Origin: Trichodelitschia bisporula
Taxonomy: Eukaryota > Ascomycota > Dothideomycetes > Phaeotrichales > Phaeotrichaceae
Direction of reading: 5' to 3'
Assembly (NCBI GenBank): GCA_010356995.1
Contig: ML996694.1
Span: forward strand, 391,676-455,675
Length of the DNA: 64,000 bases
Shown: positions 1 to 11,243 of the stretch, piece by piece
Numbering within the stretch: the first letter of the stretch is position 1
How the letters are laid out: each line of letters opens with the position of its first letter
Made by a program: the position numbers and the translations under genes
The notes under the pieces: generated by a model
Told to the model about the DNA's origin: nothing
Database searches by the model: none
Seen by the model: only the letters and a program-made list of their open reading frames with translations

Positions 1-656
1 GCTCTCCCTACTACCAACTCTTGAGCAACTCGAAACAACACGATTGTCACCACCAACCACCCCTCCTCCCTCTCCACCCATCATTCTTCCCACTAAACAC
101 CCTTCCTTATCATATCCAATCCCTCCCCAATTCACCCTCTCCTATGCGACGCACACTCATCATTTACCTCTATTCACGGTCAATTGCTCTCACCCGCCCT
201 TGCTCAACACCTCTCGGATTGACCTTCTCTGTGCTTGGGAGCCATTGATTGCATTCTGCATTCCAATCGTCCCGCCGAGACAATTACACAACATCTGGAT
301 CATTGCGACGCCATCATTCATTCAAACCTACCTACCGACCAGATCGCTGCATCTAATAGCTCCATCCCCCGTCCTCTGCTCCGTCCTCTCCCGCTCCAAG
401 CTTTCCCCTTCCCCCCAATCCTGTCCCGCCATTGATTCCACTCTTCGCGACGCCTCTCCGCCCCACACTTCTCAACCCAGTCTCGGCTGCCCGCAGCTTC
501 CAATCCCCAGAGTACCGGCTGCGCTCTCGTCGTCGTCGTCAGAACACTCCCCTCTTTCCACCGACTATCCTCCCAAAAACGCCGCCCGTTAAGCATCCCT
601 AAGCTTGGCTGGAGGATAGCTTGCACACATCACCTTTCACTCTCCCCCGCGCTGCG

Positions 657-703
<47 letters not shown>

Positions 704-752
704 CCGAGCGTCCCGGGCGTAACCAACACCACGCTCACCCCCGCTCGCCTTT
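1..752. other. Gene-free leader upstream of PKA gene
   Basis: No convincing coding region. The plus strand is C- and CT-rich throughout, as expected for a long 5' untranslated leader or promoter of the kinase gene that starts at 753. It contains a 46-base C run (listed separately). The open frames here, including a glycine-run frame on the minus strand, are composition artefacts. Confidence 0.6.
657..702. repeat. Poly-C homopolymer, 46 bases
   Basis: An uninterrupted run of 46 C residues ends 50 bases before the PKA start codon. It would lie in the mRNA leader. Its true length is uncertain because long homopolymers are often miscounted or collapsed in assembly. A second C tract in this window, near 31.1 kb, is broken by Ns. 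Confidence 0.9.
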
Positions 753-2251
753 ATGCGGTCGCTCGGGTTCCTGAAGAAGAAGCGGACGAAGGACTCGTCC
801 GGTTCCAGAGACCTAGACGCCGCCACCACGCCGACGTCGCCAACAAGGGACAGTCCCGGGTCACTCACTACCACCACCTCCGCGAAGCAATCCGAATCCG
901 CTCCCGCACAGCTGGAGCCTTCTGCCGACATGGCATCCGCGCAGACACCTTATACTGGCGGTTCGGTCCAACAGCCGACGCAGCAGAATGTGCCTAGCAT
1001 ACAGAACCTACTGAACCATCCGACGAATCCCTACGCTTCTTCTGCCCCCGATGGTGCGCAGTCTTCTAACGGTACGCCTCTCGGCGGCGCAAAGGGCTCT
1101 AGCCCTGCTGTCCAACCTCCGGGCGACCAAGCCGTGCGCCAGACAAAGGGGAAGTACACTCTTACGGACTTCGCCATCCAGCGGACTCTCGGCACCGGCA
1201 GCTTCGGGCGCGTCCATCTGGTGCAGTCGAAGCACAACCATCGGTTCTACGCCATCAAGGTCCTCAAGAAGGCGCAAGTGGTCAAGATGAAGCAGGTGGA
1301 GCACACCAATGACGAGCGCAAGATGCTGCAGCGCGTCAAGCACCCCTTCCTCATCACTCTGTGGGGCACATTTCAGGATTCCAAGAATTTATACATGGTC
1401 ATGGACTTCATCGAGGGCGGTGAGCTCTTTAGCTTGCTGCGCAAGTCGCAGGTGCGTTTCGCAGAATTGGTCTCGTAATTGACATTGACGTCATACCAGC
1501 GCTTCCCCAATCCGGTCGCCAAGTTCTACGCCGCCGAGGTTACGCTGGCGCTAGATTACCTCCATTCGATGAATATCATATATCGAGACTTGAAGCCGGA
1601 GAATCTGCTACTCGACCGGCACGGCCATCTGAAGATTACCGACTTTGGCTTTGCTAAAGAAGTGCCGGATATCACATGGACTCTGTGTGGCACGCCGGAC
1701 TATCTGGCCCCGGAAGTCGTGGCTTCCAAGGGCTACAACAAGTCCGTGGACTGGTGAGTTGATCAGATGAAAATCGCGAATCAATACTGACGTCATTAGG
1801 TGGTCTCTCGGCATTCTCATCTTCGAGATGCTGTGTGGCTTCACTCCCTTCTGGGATGGCGGATCGCCCATGAAGATCTATGAGAACATTCTCAAGGGTC
1901 GTGTCAAGTACCCTCCCTACATCGTCCCTGACGCACAAGACCTTCTCACCAAGCTCATCACCTCCGATCTTTCAAAACGATTGGGCAATCTCCATGGCGG
2001 CTCAAAGGACGTAATGGACCATCCATGGTTCGCTGAGGTCACGTGGGATCGCCTGCTCCGCAAGGATATCGATGCGCCTTACGTTCCGCCTGTGCGCGCC
2101 GGCGTCGGTGATGCGAGCCAGTTCGACAAGTACCCTGAGGAGGTAGATGCGTACGGCCAGACTGGCGACGACCCGTAGGTTTTCTCGCATGCGCTCATTA
2201 GAGGGTCGACTAACCGCTCTTAGCTACGCGAAGCTGTTCACCGAATTTTAA
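753..2251 (+). CDS. cAMP-dependent protein kinase catalytic subunit (PKA-C)
   Basis: Exons 753-1451, 1500-1753, 1800-2174 and 2224-2251 give 451 aa. This is the Ser/Thr kinase released from the regulatory subunit by cAMP; in fungi it controls growth, nutrient sensing and development. The first ~130 residues are a low-complexity Ser/Thr/Pro/Gln-rich extension with a basic start ([13 protein letters not shown]), usual for fungal PKA-C. The kinase domain follows: glycine loop GTGSFGRV at 147-154, ATP-binding lysine in AIK at 169, catalytic YRDLKPEN at 261-268, DFG at 281-283, activation-loop/P+1 segment [10 protein letters not shown], and VDWW spanning intron 2. The AGC-kinase tail ends in a hydrophobic motif-like YAKLFTEF, encoded by the last 28-base exon. 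The APE and other core motifs are intact, so it should be active. Introns are 48, 46 and 49 bases; the first two carry a TGACGTCA palindrome. The first ATG is preferred because the frame upstream is C-run sequence. Confidence 0.95.
1486..1493. promoter_or_regulatory. CRE palindrome TGACGTCA in PKA intron 1
   Basis: A perfect cAMP-response-element palindrome lies 6 bases before the 3' end of intron 1 (1452-1499). It overlaps the likely branch region (TTGAC). A splicing role, a bZIP-binding role or chance are all possible. Confidence 0.35.
1788..1795. promoter_or_regulatory. CRE palindrome TGACGTCA in PKA intron 2
   Basis: The same 8-base palindrome lies 4 bases before the 3' end of intron 2 (1754-1799), overlapping a good CTGAC branch site. 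Its placement mirrors that in intron 1. Confidence 0.35.
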
Positions 2252-3221
2252 CCTCTTTCTACTGCAGCTCTGGACACTGATCAGCTGATGTTGCCAGATG
2301 GCATGGCGGATTGGGCATGGACGGTGCGTTTGCAAGAGTTTTGGCGTAGATTCGGAACCCCTCTGGACAGGGAGACGCTGGAACGTGGGGCTTTAGGCTA
2401 GGAACTGACGGGCGGACGAGTGATAAATGCACGAGTGCATGCGCAAGTTACGTGTCGACGACCCATGAAAACCGTATGGACCTACTGCTAGTTATCCTAC
2501 ACTTCCACGTCTTGTGCTCGTTGGCAGCCTGAGATAGAGGTTCTCTTCGGGGCAACGAGCAATGACATGGCCGCAACTGGCCGCATTCGGAGCACGTGTA
2601 TTCTTTGACGCCATCAGTTGGGGGGGCATTCTGGCATGTGATGATGCTAGTCAGCGTGGGGTTTCTGGGTGGAATAGTCTCACGTGTTGAGTGAGAGATA
2701 CTTTGGATATCTGCAGTTGTGAGAACCTCGACTGCTGCGTAGGAGCCCGTGGGTGACAGTGAACGAATTAGAACTAGACGGAAGTCGAGACGAAATCCTG
2801 TTATCGCTGACCACACACTGCCCCGCAAGGTCGGTTATTCAATTTTTCGACTTGGATAAGACTTCCGACAGCAGTAGTGTACAAGCAACGTTTTGAGAAT
2901 GGCGAGCCATTCGGTTCTTCGGACGCCGACTCGGTTGCAGCCTCGCGGGCCCCACCACGGTCCTGTCGCCGTATCCCCCGCAGCCGCCGGCCGGGGTGGC
3001 CGGACAGTGTGACCACTCGCGTCAGCCGCCCACCAACGTCCACCCATCACGCGTGAAATATCTCCAACCGCGACGCGTTCGAGCGCTTCGTACTACAAGA
3101 TCAAGCGCCAAACACCCGGCCTCAATACCTCTTTTCCTCGTCGCCGTCCTTCTTCCTCACGCCCGAGAATCGTGGCCCCTCGCTCCTTCTTCGGTCATTC
3201 TAAGCTAGCAAGAACTTCAAA
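2252..3221. other. Intergenic: PKA 3' flank and NUC1 promoter
   Basis: About 970 bases between the PKA stop and the NUC1 start. I see no protein-like frame; the minus-strand frames at 2448-3050 have no recognisable domain. The last ~250 bases are pyrimidine-rich and resemble a leader. Nothing else stands out. Confidence 0.6.
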
Positions 3222-4226
3222 ATGTCAAAAGTCACCATCGCTATCGTCGCCGCCGCCAGCGCGGCCACCGGCGCCATCGCGACCGCTGCGCTCTACAGCT
3301 CCCGCAAGGTTGCGAACTCCTCAGTCTCTGCATCCTCTGCACCCGTCGCGCCGGCATGGGCACCTCCTCCTACTGTCTCAAAGCCCGTCCAACCCGCCGT
3401 TCAAACCCCTCCCCCACCGCAACTCCCCGGCCCGCCAATCTCGCCAGCAGCAGTCTTCCAATACGGCCTGACGGGGCCAATCCACGACCAACGGGCCGCA
3501 GCCTCGCTATACAGCTCGTACGACCGGCGGACGCGCAACCCCGCCTGGGTGGCCGAACACATCACCCGAGAGTCACTGGCGAACGGCACTGCGGACCGGA
3601 AGCACAGCGTGTTTTCCGAGGATACGGATGTGCCGGAGAAGTTCCGCGCGCTGCTGAAGGATTACTTCCGGAGCGGGTACGATCGTGGGCATCAGGTTCC
3701 CGCCGCCGATGCGAAGTGGAGCCAGCAGGCGATGGATGATACGTTTGTGCTGAGCAATATTGCGCCGCAGGTTGGGCAGGGGTTTAATCGGGATTACTGG
3801 GCGCACTTTGAGGACTTTTGCCGCAGGCTTACGGGGAAGTATCCGAGTGTCAGGATCGTGACGGGCCCGCTGTACTTGCCAAGACGGGATCCGGACGGCA
3901 AGTGGCGCGTTAGCTACGAGGTTATCGGCAGTCCGCCTAGCGTCGCCGTTCCGACGCATTTCTTCAAGATTCTGTACGCCGAGGATGGGCGGGTTGGCGG
4001 CGATGTTGCGCTGGGGGCGTTCGTGCTGCCCAACGCACCGATTCCGAACGACAAGCCGCTGAAGGACTTCGAGGTGCCGCTTGAGGCGGTGGAGCGGGCA
4101 AGCGGGCTAGAGTTTGCGGAGAAGCTGCCGAGTACTCGGAGAAAGCAACTTTGCAAGGAGATAGAGTGCTCCATCATCATCAAGGAGTACAAGCAGCGGC
4201 AGCAGGCGTTTTCGAAGAAGGGTTAG
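3222..4226 (+). CDS. NUC1: Mitochondrial DNA/RNA non-specific endonuclease (NUC1/EndoG)
   Basis: Single exon, 334 aa. It belongs to the beta-beta-alpha-metal DNA/RNA endonuclease family. The mitochondrial intermembrane-space member degrades nucleic acids during recombination, mtDNA turnover and cell death. The first ~30 residues are a hydrophobic/Ala-rich segment followed by Arg-Lys (ALYSSRK), fitting an inner-membrane anchor or import signal. A Pro-rich linker to ~residue 68 follows, then the nuclease domain. The signature DRGH is at 154-157, with catalytic His157, and the Mg-binding Asn is at 189 in FNRDYW. Length matches yeast Nuc1 (329 aa) and the domain looks complete. It ends 290 bases from the convergent Tim13 gene. 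Confidence 0.94.
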   Translation: MSKVTIAIVAAASAATGAIATAALYSSRKVANSSVSASSAPVAPAWAPPPTVSKPVQPAVQTPPPPQLPGPPISPAAVFQYGLTGPIHDQRAAASLYSSYDRRTRNPAWVAEHITRESLANGTADRKHSVFSEDTDVPEKFRALLKDYFRSGYDRGHQVPAADAKWSQQAMDDTFVLSNIAPQVGQGFNRDYWAHFEDFCRRLTGKYPSVRIVTGPLYLPRRDPDGKWRVSYEVIGSPPSVAVPTHFFKILYAEDGRVGGDVALGAFVLPNAPIPNDKPLKDFEVPLEAVERASGLEFAEKLPSTRRKQLCKEIECSIIIKEYKQRQQAFSKKG

Positions 4227-4516
4227 GTGTGGGCAGTGTGGAGTATGTCAATGGCGTTTGGCGGCAGCGCTTGTATAACCATTTTCGCCTGCTGAGGAGC
4301 GAACGTAGAAGCTGTGTACCTGTAGCTGAACATGATATGGAATCATAGAGCGGATTGAGCGGTTCAATCCTCCGGAGTGAGATGTTTGCCCCCAGCACCG
4401 TCTATGTCATACCGAACTCCGATATTGTACAAAGCCGATGTCGTACCTAACACCGTGTCGCATGCCATACAGCCCGAGACTCTTTCGCCATTGTCGATCC
4501 CATTCAGCTCTTAGAA

Positions 4517-4847
4517 CTACAACTCGGCGCCCCGCGATCCGGCTTCCTTTTGTATCCGCGCAACATACTGCCGGCTAACCGTGTTCCATGCCGACATGTA
4601 CTTCTCCATGCAGGATGTGATGCAAGCGTCCTCACCCTTGGAGAGGGAAGTGCCAGGCTTGGGGATGCAGCGCTCGAAACAATGCTCGTTGATTTTCTGC
4701 GCACTGTCAGACACGACCGACCATCTCTTCACCTCGGGACAGAGCCGGCTAGCATACCTCGATCAAGTGTCTCGCATTTTGAATCGCCGCCGCCTGGCGC
4801 ACCTCGTTGATGATCTGGGTTTTGACATTGGAGCTGGAGGTCGACAT
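4517..4847 (-). CDS. TIM13: Mitochondrial import inner membrane translocase subunit Tim13
   Basis: Two exons on the minus strand (4758-4847, then 4517-4696; 61-base intron, phase 0) give 89 aa. Small Tim chaperone: Tim8-Tim13 hexamers escort hydrophobic precursors across the mitochondrial intermembrane space. The twin CX3C motif is present as CFERC and CITSC about 16 residues apart, and the segment after exon 1 (KINEHCFERC) matches the family start of the first motif. The first exon, MSTSSSNVKTQ..., is a typical small-Tim amphipathic N terminus that a simple ORF search misses. Length is normal. Tim8/9/10 have different spacer sequences; Tim13 fits best. It is divergent from the lectin gene across 457 bases. 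Confidence 0.9.
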
Positions 4848-5304
4848 CGTGCGGAGCGCTAGCTGCAGCTATCGGACGGTTTGACTAGGCGAATGGCGAA
4901 ACGGCGAGTGAGTTGTGCGTCGGTGTTAAGGTGTCGGAGACGATGAGACGTCGTGGGGTTGCCAGCAGTTCATCCAGCGAACTCAACTTTTGCGCGGCGG
5001 GCCGGGCGGGGCAAGAATTCCCGCCTTCCTTCGGCTGGACTTGCCACCGGAGGCTTGTGAAGTGCAAGCTGTCTCCAAGCACTTCACTCACCCTGACGTC
5101 TCGAAGCGCCCCGGACTTCTTCCCCTCACATCTGCTGCTGGACATGTGTGTTGTTGTTCTTTTACTGCCGTCGTCTTTAAGCGAATAAGCTAATTCAAAC
5201 ACTTCTCGAGTCCCTGCTGGGCCGATTCCCCTCTCTTGTCTATCGCCTTCAAGTCTCAAATAACTTCGAGTACTCGTCCCATCCCGACGGATTTTCAATT
5301 CATC
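4848..5304. promoter_or_regulatory. Shared divergent promoter region, TIM13 and lectin gene
   Basis: A 457-base spacer between two divergently transcribed genes, so it should hold both promoters. I saw no diagnostic element beyond moderate pyrimidine richness near the lectin start. Confidence 0.45.
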
Positions 5305-6429
5305 ATGGTGGTGTGGACAAAATGGCTGGGGTTCGCGGCGGCACTTGCATTCACGCCCGCGCTGGCGGACGATAGCGAAATCAAGATGATACCGGTATGA
5401 ATTCGTGTACTACTCGTACATCCTGTTCGGCAGCTGATGATATGCAGCTCCGTACCCACAGTTTACAAGCGGTTCGTAGCACACCTTAGCCCATCAGAGC
5501 CGCAAACTCATGTATACCCTACTAGCCTTATCTCGATTCCGATATGCAGAGTCGCTGGTTCGACTTCGGTGGCGACACTGTTGTCCGTACCGACAGATAC
5601 ATCCGCTTGACACCTGAGCTGCCCTCACGAACGGGATGGGTATTCTCACGCGTGCCGCTTACGGCGACGAACTGGGAGATTGAAGTGGAGTTCAAGATCC
5701 ATGGGACGGGAAGCCTGTACGGCGACGGCATGGCCATCTGGCTCACGAAGCAGCGGGCGCAACCTGGGCCCGTCTTCGGGTCGGTCGACAAGTTCGAGGG
5801 CTTGGGCATCTTCGTCGACACGTACAAGAACAACCGTCCGGGCATTGTGTTTCCCTACGTCATGGCTATGCTCGGCGATGGCAAGACGAGTTACGACAAG
5901 GATAATGACGGCAAGTCGAACGAGCTGGCGGGCTGTTCGGTACGTTCGCTTCTTGTAGTGTCTCCCCGTCTTGATAGGTGTCAGCCTTTGTAGCCATGGC
6001 TAACCGTTGCAGGCCCGCGGCATCCGCAGCCAGGAATACCCTACCCGCATGCGCCTCACCTACTTCCAGGACAAGTCGCTCACCCTCGATCTGCAATACA
6101 AGACCGAGGGCCAGTGGGACAACTGCTTCACCGTAGGACCGGAGGCCAAGATCCCTTCGGTCGCATACCTGGGTTTCTCGGCGGAAACGGGCGAACTCTC
6201 TGACAACCACGACATCATCTCCGTGACGACGAAGAATCTGTACGCGCCGCCCGTGACGCCTGGTGCGGCAACGAAGAAGGCGGGCGGACCGCTTGGCGGC
6301 GCCTCGATGAGCGAGGGTGGCAGCTGGCTTTGGTTCTTCGCTAGGTTCTTGCTGTTTGGGCTGGCGGTTACGGGCGCGTATGTCGGTTTTACGGCATGGA
6401 GGGCTCAGCGTGCTCGGTCGCGGTTTTGA
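5305..6429 (+). CDS. VIP36/Emp47-like L-type lectin cargo receptor
   Basis: Exons 5305-5394, 5448-5471 (24-base micro-exon), 5526-5939 and 6013-6429 give 314 aa. L-type lectins bind high-mannose glycoproteins and sort them between ER and Golgi. A signal peptide spans about residues 1-21 (MVVWTKWLGFAAALAFTPALA). The luminal lectin domain follows: LRTHSLQAPYLDSDMQ, then RWFDFGGDT near 47, DGMAIWLTK near 103, the LGIFVDTYKN core with the ligand/metal Asp-Asn, and a DKDNDGKS loop. A Gly/Ala-rich linker leads to a C-terminal membrane segment (WLWFFARFLLFGLAVTGAYV) and a short basic cytosolic tail with Arg residues. The micro-exon supplies the conserved LRTHSL segment, which supports the model. Length matches VIP36/VIPL homologues. 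The GH47 mannosidase at 22.3-24.3 kb acts on the same glycans, but the two genes are not adjacent. Confidence 0.92.
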
Positions 6430-8707
6430 GGGAGGGAATGGGGAGAAGTGCAGCGGGTGGTGGATGCGTGCGTGTATCTGTGTACACATGGTTTTCCCCT
6501 TTCGCAGGGCGTCGGGCGGTGGGAGGTGTGTTATCCGGGCTTCCCTGTACGACTAGGTTTTGTGTGTAGAGTCGCGGGCCTTTGGAATGAGCTTTGATGA
6601 TCCGAATGTGCGGGGTGTGCTTTTCATGAGGGGTGGGGCTCGATGGGTAGCAACGGTTAGCAGTTGGCACTATCTGAGGATGAGAGATGGATGTGAAGGA
6701 GATACCGCTTGAATGGCATTGCTAGGTGGATGATATTATAGCGCGCGCAGGCATGTCACTCGGCCGATATTTTTATCGCTTGGTGGGTTTATTTTCAACA
6801 GTGCACTTGAGACGCTTCTCTCTGGTTGAACGTATTCTGCCACGCCTTTCCACTGCTATCTGCTGGGGGCCTTGGGTATCGGTGATGCGTACCGCGATGA
6901 GCGAGGGGGCTGGGTGGAACTGGCGCCCCCTCTTGACGGGTCTAGGCATTTCGAGGACGGGGCCTCCGCTTCTACGGTAGGTCGCTGAGCGCGGTACCGG
7001 CGCAGGCATGCGCTAGCTCGTGGTTGGCGGTAGCGGGTACATATCGTGAGGATTTACCGTAAAATGCCTGCGGGGTGGTCAAACTTGGCATAGCTCTTAT
7101 TTAGTGGCGGCACTATCGGGCCGATTGCGATGATCGGTTAGCTGGCGTGGCTGGCATGGCGGAGCCCTAAATTGTTTGTCAAAAGCGGGAGCTAACTTTA
7201 GGGGATTCGACGGTACGGAGGTAAAGCGAACGACATGATGAGAGCATCCTAGGAGCGTTGGAGGTGTTGGGTGTTGGTTGTGCGGGTTGTTGGCCTCTTG
7301 TGAACTGCGAGAGGTTGATAAGTGCGGGGGTTGCTGTTGGCGGAGCGGGGTGCTTGATACGTCTGACTGCACCACCGTACTGGGATGCTCAGCTTGACTT
7401 ACGGTCGAGCTCAGCTTGAGTTTGAAACGCTAGAGTTTGGGCTGAGGGATCAGATAGAGTAGCGGGAGTTGTTGTGGTGCTAAGGGGATCGCGTGCTGTC
7501 GTGAAGTAGGGCACTGGATCCTGTGCTGTGTTGTCTTGCTCTTGATGTGCGCAGTGTTCTAATTCCAGTCTAGTTCTGCAAGGCTGAAAGTCGGGATGGT
7601 TGGAACTTTAGCGACTCCTAAACGGCCGCAGCAAAACTCGCTTAAAATGATGGCTTGAGGAAGGCTTGTAGAAGGCTTCACGGAAAGCAACAACAAAAGC
7701 CATCCGAATTGCTTAGCTCCTCCACACGGCTTGAGAGGCCCAAGGTGGAAAACAAAATGTGGCACGTTGAGCCGCTTCCTTACTGTACCCGTAGACCGAC
7801 AGATGTGCGATGAAATACCATGCCATAGAGCGATAGAAGCTGCATAAACTCGGTCTGCGGGTACAGCACGTCTGACAAGCGTCGGAGAGAACAGGGAAAC
7901 ATGGCAAGCCATCGGCGACGTCCGCACGTGGGTCCAGCCCGCCACCAACACTTCTTTTCGGCTTGGCAGCCACCTTTTCGTAGCCTAGACCTAGTCTCGT
8001 TCTAGCGTGCAGGACAACAGCCTTACGGTACAGGGGTGCTGCTAGCTTAACTGCTTAGCGGAGCATTTCCACAACCCTGGTGTTGGATGCCACGTCCATC
8101 AAACCCACGGCCGCTGTTGGATTATTTCCACCCAACACTGCCATGGGATTCTTCACTGGCAGGGAGGAGTTTGGTGTACTTCCGTCACCTCGGACCGCTT
8201 TGGCTGAATTCCCTCGAAACAAACCGTGGGCCTGGCCAACATGGCGATGTTGGTGGCCTCGGGTGATCACCGTAGTCGTTGTCTTGTTGGATGCCCGGTT
8301 TGTTAGATCTAGAGCTAGATGCCTTCACATTTAGGCTCTACTAGCATCCAAAGGCGGCTCTGGACCTTACACCCGATGCCTCGGTGCGTACGATACGCAA
8401 GCCATAGCACAGGTCGGGCCTTACATGGATCAGTTGCATGATACCTAGGCGTTGCAACTCCCCGCTTACCCATTGCGGTTAACTGTTGCAGGTGGATCGC
8501 ATTGCTTGATGGCATTCCCGACCCAACCTCAGCTTGAGCCTTGCACTGAGGGTCAAGCCGTGTCGCGTTGTCCGACTTTGCATTCCTTGTCGCTGAGGAC
8601 AATCCGATGGTTCGGCAACGTCGACAAAAGGTGAGCTGTGTGATATAAGGAGAGCTTCCTTGGATCTCGAATACTATCAAGCCCCTCTGCAGACAAACGT
8701 CACCATC
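6430..8707. other. Intergenic region, no gene seen
   Basis: About 2.3 kb between the lectin gene and the MFS gene. Frames at 7097-7975 (minus) and 8315-8680 (minus) have no recognisable domain, and their composition does not look coding. No tRNA, repeat or transposon end was recognised. The last few hundred bases should contain the MFS promoter. Confidence 0.5.
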
Positions 8708-10601
8708 ATGCCTTTGTTACAGTCGAAATCCGAGGATGCCCCTCAGCGTGTGTACAATGAGATGCAGCAGCAGCTCGACGCCTCGGTCACGGTCAAGAGC
8801 CCGGCGATAACTATCAGCAGTCAAGTGAGCTTGGAGAAGCCGGAACCCGACTCCAGGCCAGTGTCGGACGGGGCGCTGGAGTCGGCTGTGAAGCCGGAGC
8901 CGGAATGGAAGCCTACGACCCAGGAGTTTCTCATCATGCTTTCCTTGGCTCTCGTCTCGCTTATGATTGCCTTGGACGCGAATATCATCATCACATCTTT
9001 GGGGGTATGTATCTTCCTTTCTGTCGCTGACTGTCTAACTTCCGTCAGGCTGTCACCAACTCTCTACATGGCAGCACAACAGGGACCTTCTGGATAGGCA
9101 CTGCCTACCTCTTGACATGTGCCGTCACCATGCCCTTCACTGCCGCCCTAAGCGACATCTTTGGCCGCTCAATATGTCTCCTTTGCTCACTCGCCATCTT
9201 CACCGTCGGCACTGTCTTCTGCGCAATCGCCCAAACCCTGAAAATGATGCTTATCGGCCGCTCGATCCAAGGCATTGGTGGCGGAGGCATTATCATCATT
9301 GGGCTAGTCGTCTTCACAGACATCGTTCCCCTTCGTTTCCGCTCAAAATACTACGGCATCATGTGCGTTCCCTTTCCTCTCCTGCCCTACCCAGCTAACC
9401 ACCTTCAGTCAAGGCGCCTGGGCCCTGGGAACCTGTCTCGGCCCCATCATCGGCGGTCTCTTCGTCACCCGCACAACATGGCGCTGGATCTTCTACATCA
9501 TGTTTCCCTTCTGCGGTATCGGCTTTGCCACAATCCCCTTCCTGCTCACCCTCAAACCGCGCGAGGAGAGCATGCGCGAGAAACTCCTCCGCGTCGATTG
9601 GCTCGGCGGCTTTCTCTTTATCTCCTCAAGCACCGCCCTACTCATCGCCGTCTCGTGGGGCGGGAGTATGTTCGCCTGGGGTAGCTGGCGCACCATTCTC
9701 CCTCTCATCCTGGGCGTGGTCGGCCTCGTAGCCACCGGTTTCTGGGAGCGCTTCGGCGCCCGCGAACCCTTTCTCCGCCACAGCCTGTTCCACTGCCCCA
9801 GCGCCTTCGCCGCCTACGCCGGCGCCACGCTGCAAGGCTTCCTCGTTAGTCCCACCTCCCATGAACTAAACCCTCACTAACACCCCACAGCTCTACGGCG
9901 CACTCTATTACGGCCCCCTCTACTTCATGGCCGAGAGGCTAGTGTCCCCCGTCCAAACGGGCATAAACATGATCACAACCTCCGTGTCCCTAATTCCCGC
10001 CTCGATCGCCGTCGGTGTCGCCATCACGCGCCTCAACCACTTCCGCTGGGCCATCTGGTCCGGCTGGACCATCACAACCATCAGCACGGCGGCCATCTGC
10101 GCGTGGGGCGTCAACACGCCCACCGCAGCCTGGGCGGTGAATCTGCTCGGCCTCGGGCTGGGCCATGGACTCGTGCTCAACTCGCAGAACTTTGCCACTC
10201 AGGCGATTGCCCTCTCGCGCGATGAAGGTGCTGCGGCGGCGATGTACGCCTTCCTGCGCAGTTTTGGTATGGCGCTGGGGGTGGGCGTCGGGGCGAGCGT
10301 GTTCCAGAATGTGTTCGCTATGAGACTGGGTGCGATGGGGTTGCCGACGGATTTGGCGAACAAGGCGGAGCAGCTCATTTTTGAGCTGCATAAGAGGCCT
10401 GCAGGGGATGAATTTCGGAATAAGGTTCTTGAGTGCTATGCCGGTGGGTTGAGGGGAGTTTTTGCCATGTATGCAGGCGTTGCGCTGCTGGCGGGGCTGT
10501 TGAGTCTTGGGATTCGCCATTTCGACTTGAATAAGGAGTTGTCGACGGATCATACGCTTGAGGAGACGGGGCTCTCTAAGAGGTTGAATGGGGCAGTGTA
10601 A
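8708..10601 (+). CDS. MFS multidrug efflux transporter, DHA2-like
   Basis: Exons 8708-9004, 9049-9362, 9409-9844 and 9891-10601 give 585 aa. A proton-driven drug or metabolite exporter of the major facilitator superfamily, probably in the plasma membrane. A hydrophilic N terminus of ~75 residues is followed by TM1 (LIMLSLALVSLMIALDAN). Motif A-like LSDIFGRS is at 133-140, RSIQGIGGGG lies in TM4, and a motif-C-like GTCLGPIIGG in TM5. About 14 hydrophobic segments and the LDA..ITSLG start of TM1 fit the DHA2 drug:H+ antiporter group. The ATG at 8708 (ACCATCATGC) is preferred over a non-ATG upstream start. Introns are only 44-46 bases. It is flanked by gene-poor DNA with no biosynthetic neighbours, so its substrate cannot be inferred. 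Confidence 0.9.
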
Positions 10602-10910
10602 TAATAGAACTGGCAGGCATAATATCACGACCGGAGCATTCAGGATGGTTGGCGTTAATATGGGTATAAACATGATATTTTTACGTTCAGTCAGCTCTCT
10701 CCCTCTCGTGAAGTGGTCAAGTGCACATAAAGCATTGTTCATCTCCTTGACATACCATTATTCGGCTTCGACAATGAAGCACTCTGGGACAGCAACAGGT
10801 TAGCTACAGATCACGTGCGAGACTGAGGTCAATGTGGCTGAAGGAGCCTGGTCCACCCACGGCCAGCGAGAATGGAACGGAGTGCATTACTAACCTTCGA
10901 GGTTGAACGC

Positions 10911-11243
10911 TCATGGCATATCCTCAAGCCTAATCCACTCGTTGACCTGACGCCACCGCAGGAACCTCAGCAGGCGTCGAAGTCCTCCGCCCCATGCCCA
11001 GGAAAGCATGCTGGCATATTCGCCTATCCGATCCTGAACGTGGGGCGCGAGGAACCACAAGCGGTTTGAGATTTGCCGACCCTCATGGGCTTGCGGACGC
11101 TGATGGGGCAGAGCCCACCGGCCGTAGTCGGAGATTGCTTCGCGGGCATGGACGGTCAGGTACTTAATGGTACATTCCACGCTGTAAAGCGTGAGAATGA
11201 CACTGCCAAAGGTGAGGAGGAGGATAAGGCCCAGCGGCCACAT
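10911..11243 (-). CDS. Hypothetical small membrane protein or terminal exon
   Basis: A 110-aa frame from ATG to stop. The N terminus is a clear hydrophobic segment (WPLGLILLLTFGSVILTLYS) followed by a basic, Trp/Arg-rich tail. Codon use is C- or G-ending much as in neighbouring real genes, and there is no RIP-like decay. It is either a small single-pass protein or the last exon of a longer minus-strand gene extending towards 12.8 kb. I recognise no family. Confidence 0.4.
   Translation of the reverse strand: MWPLGLILLLTFGSVILTLYSVECTIKYLTVHAREAISDYGRWALPHQRPQAHEGRQISNRLWFLAPHVQDRIGEYASMLSWAWGGGLRRLLRFLRWRQVNEWIRLEDMP

Noticed and set aside
599-931. Minus-strand frame with a long glycine run opposite the poly-C tract
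   Set aside because: The glycines are simply the complement of the C run; the rest is antisense to the PKA N terminus.
8708-10601. Secondary-metabolite cluster around the MFS pump or around the P450
   Set aside because: The two genes are 42 kb apart with housekeeping genes between, and no synthase, synthetase or cyclase is present.
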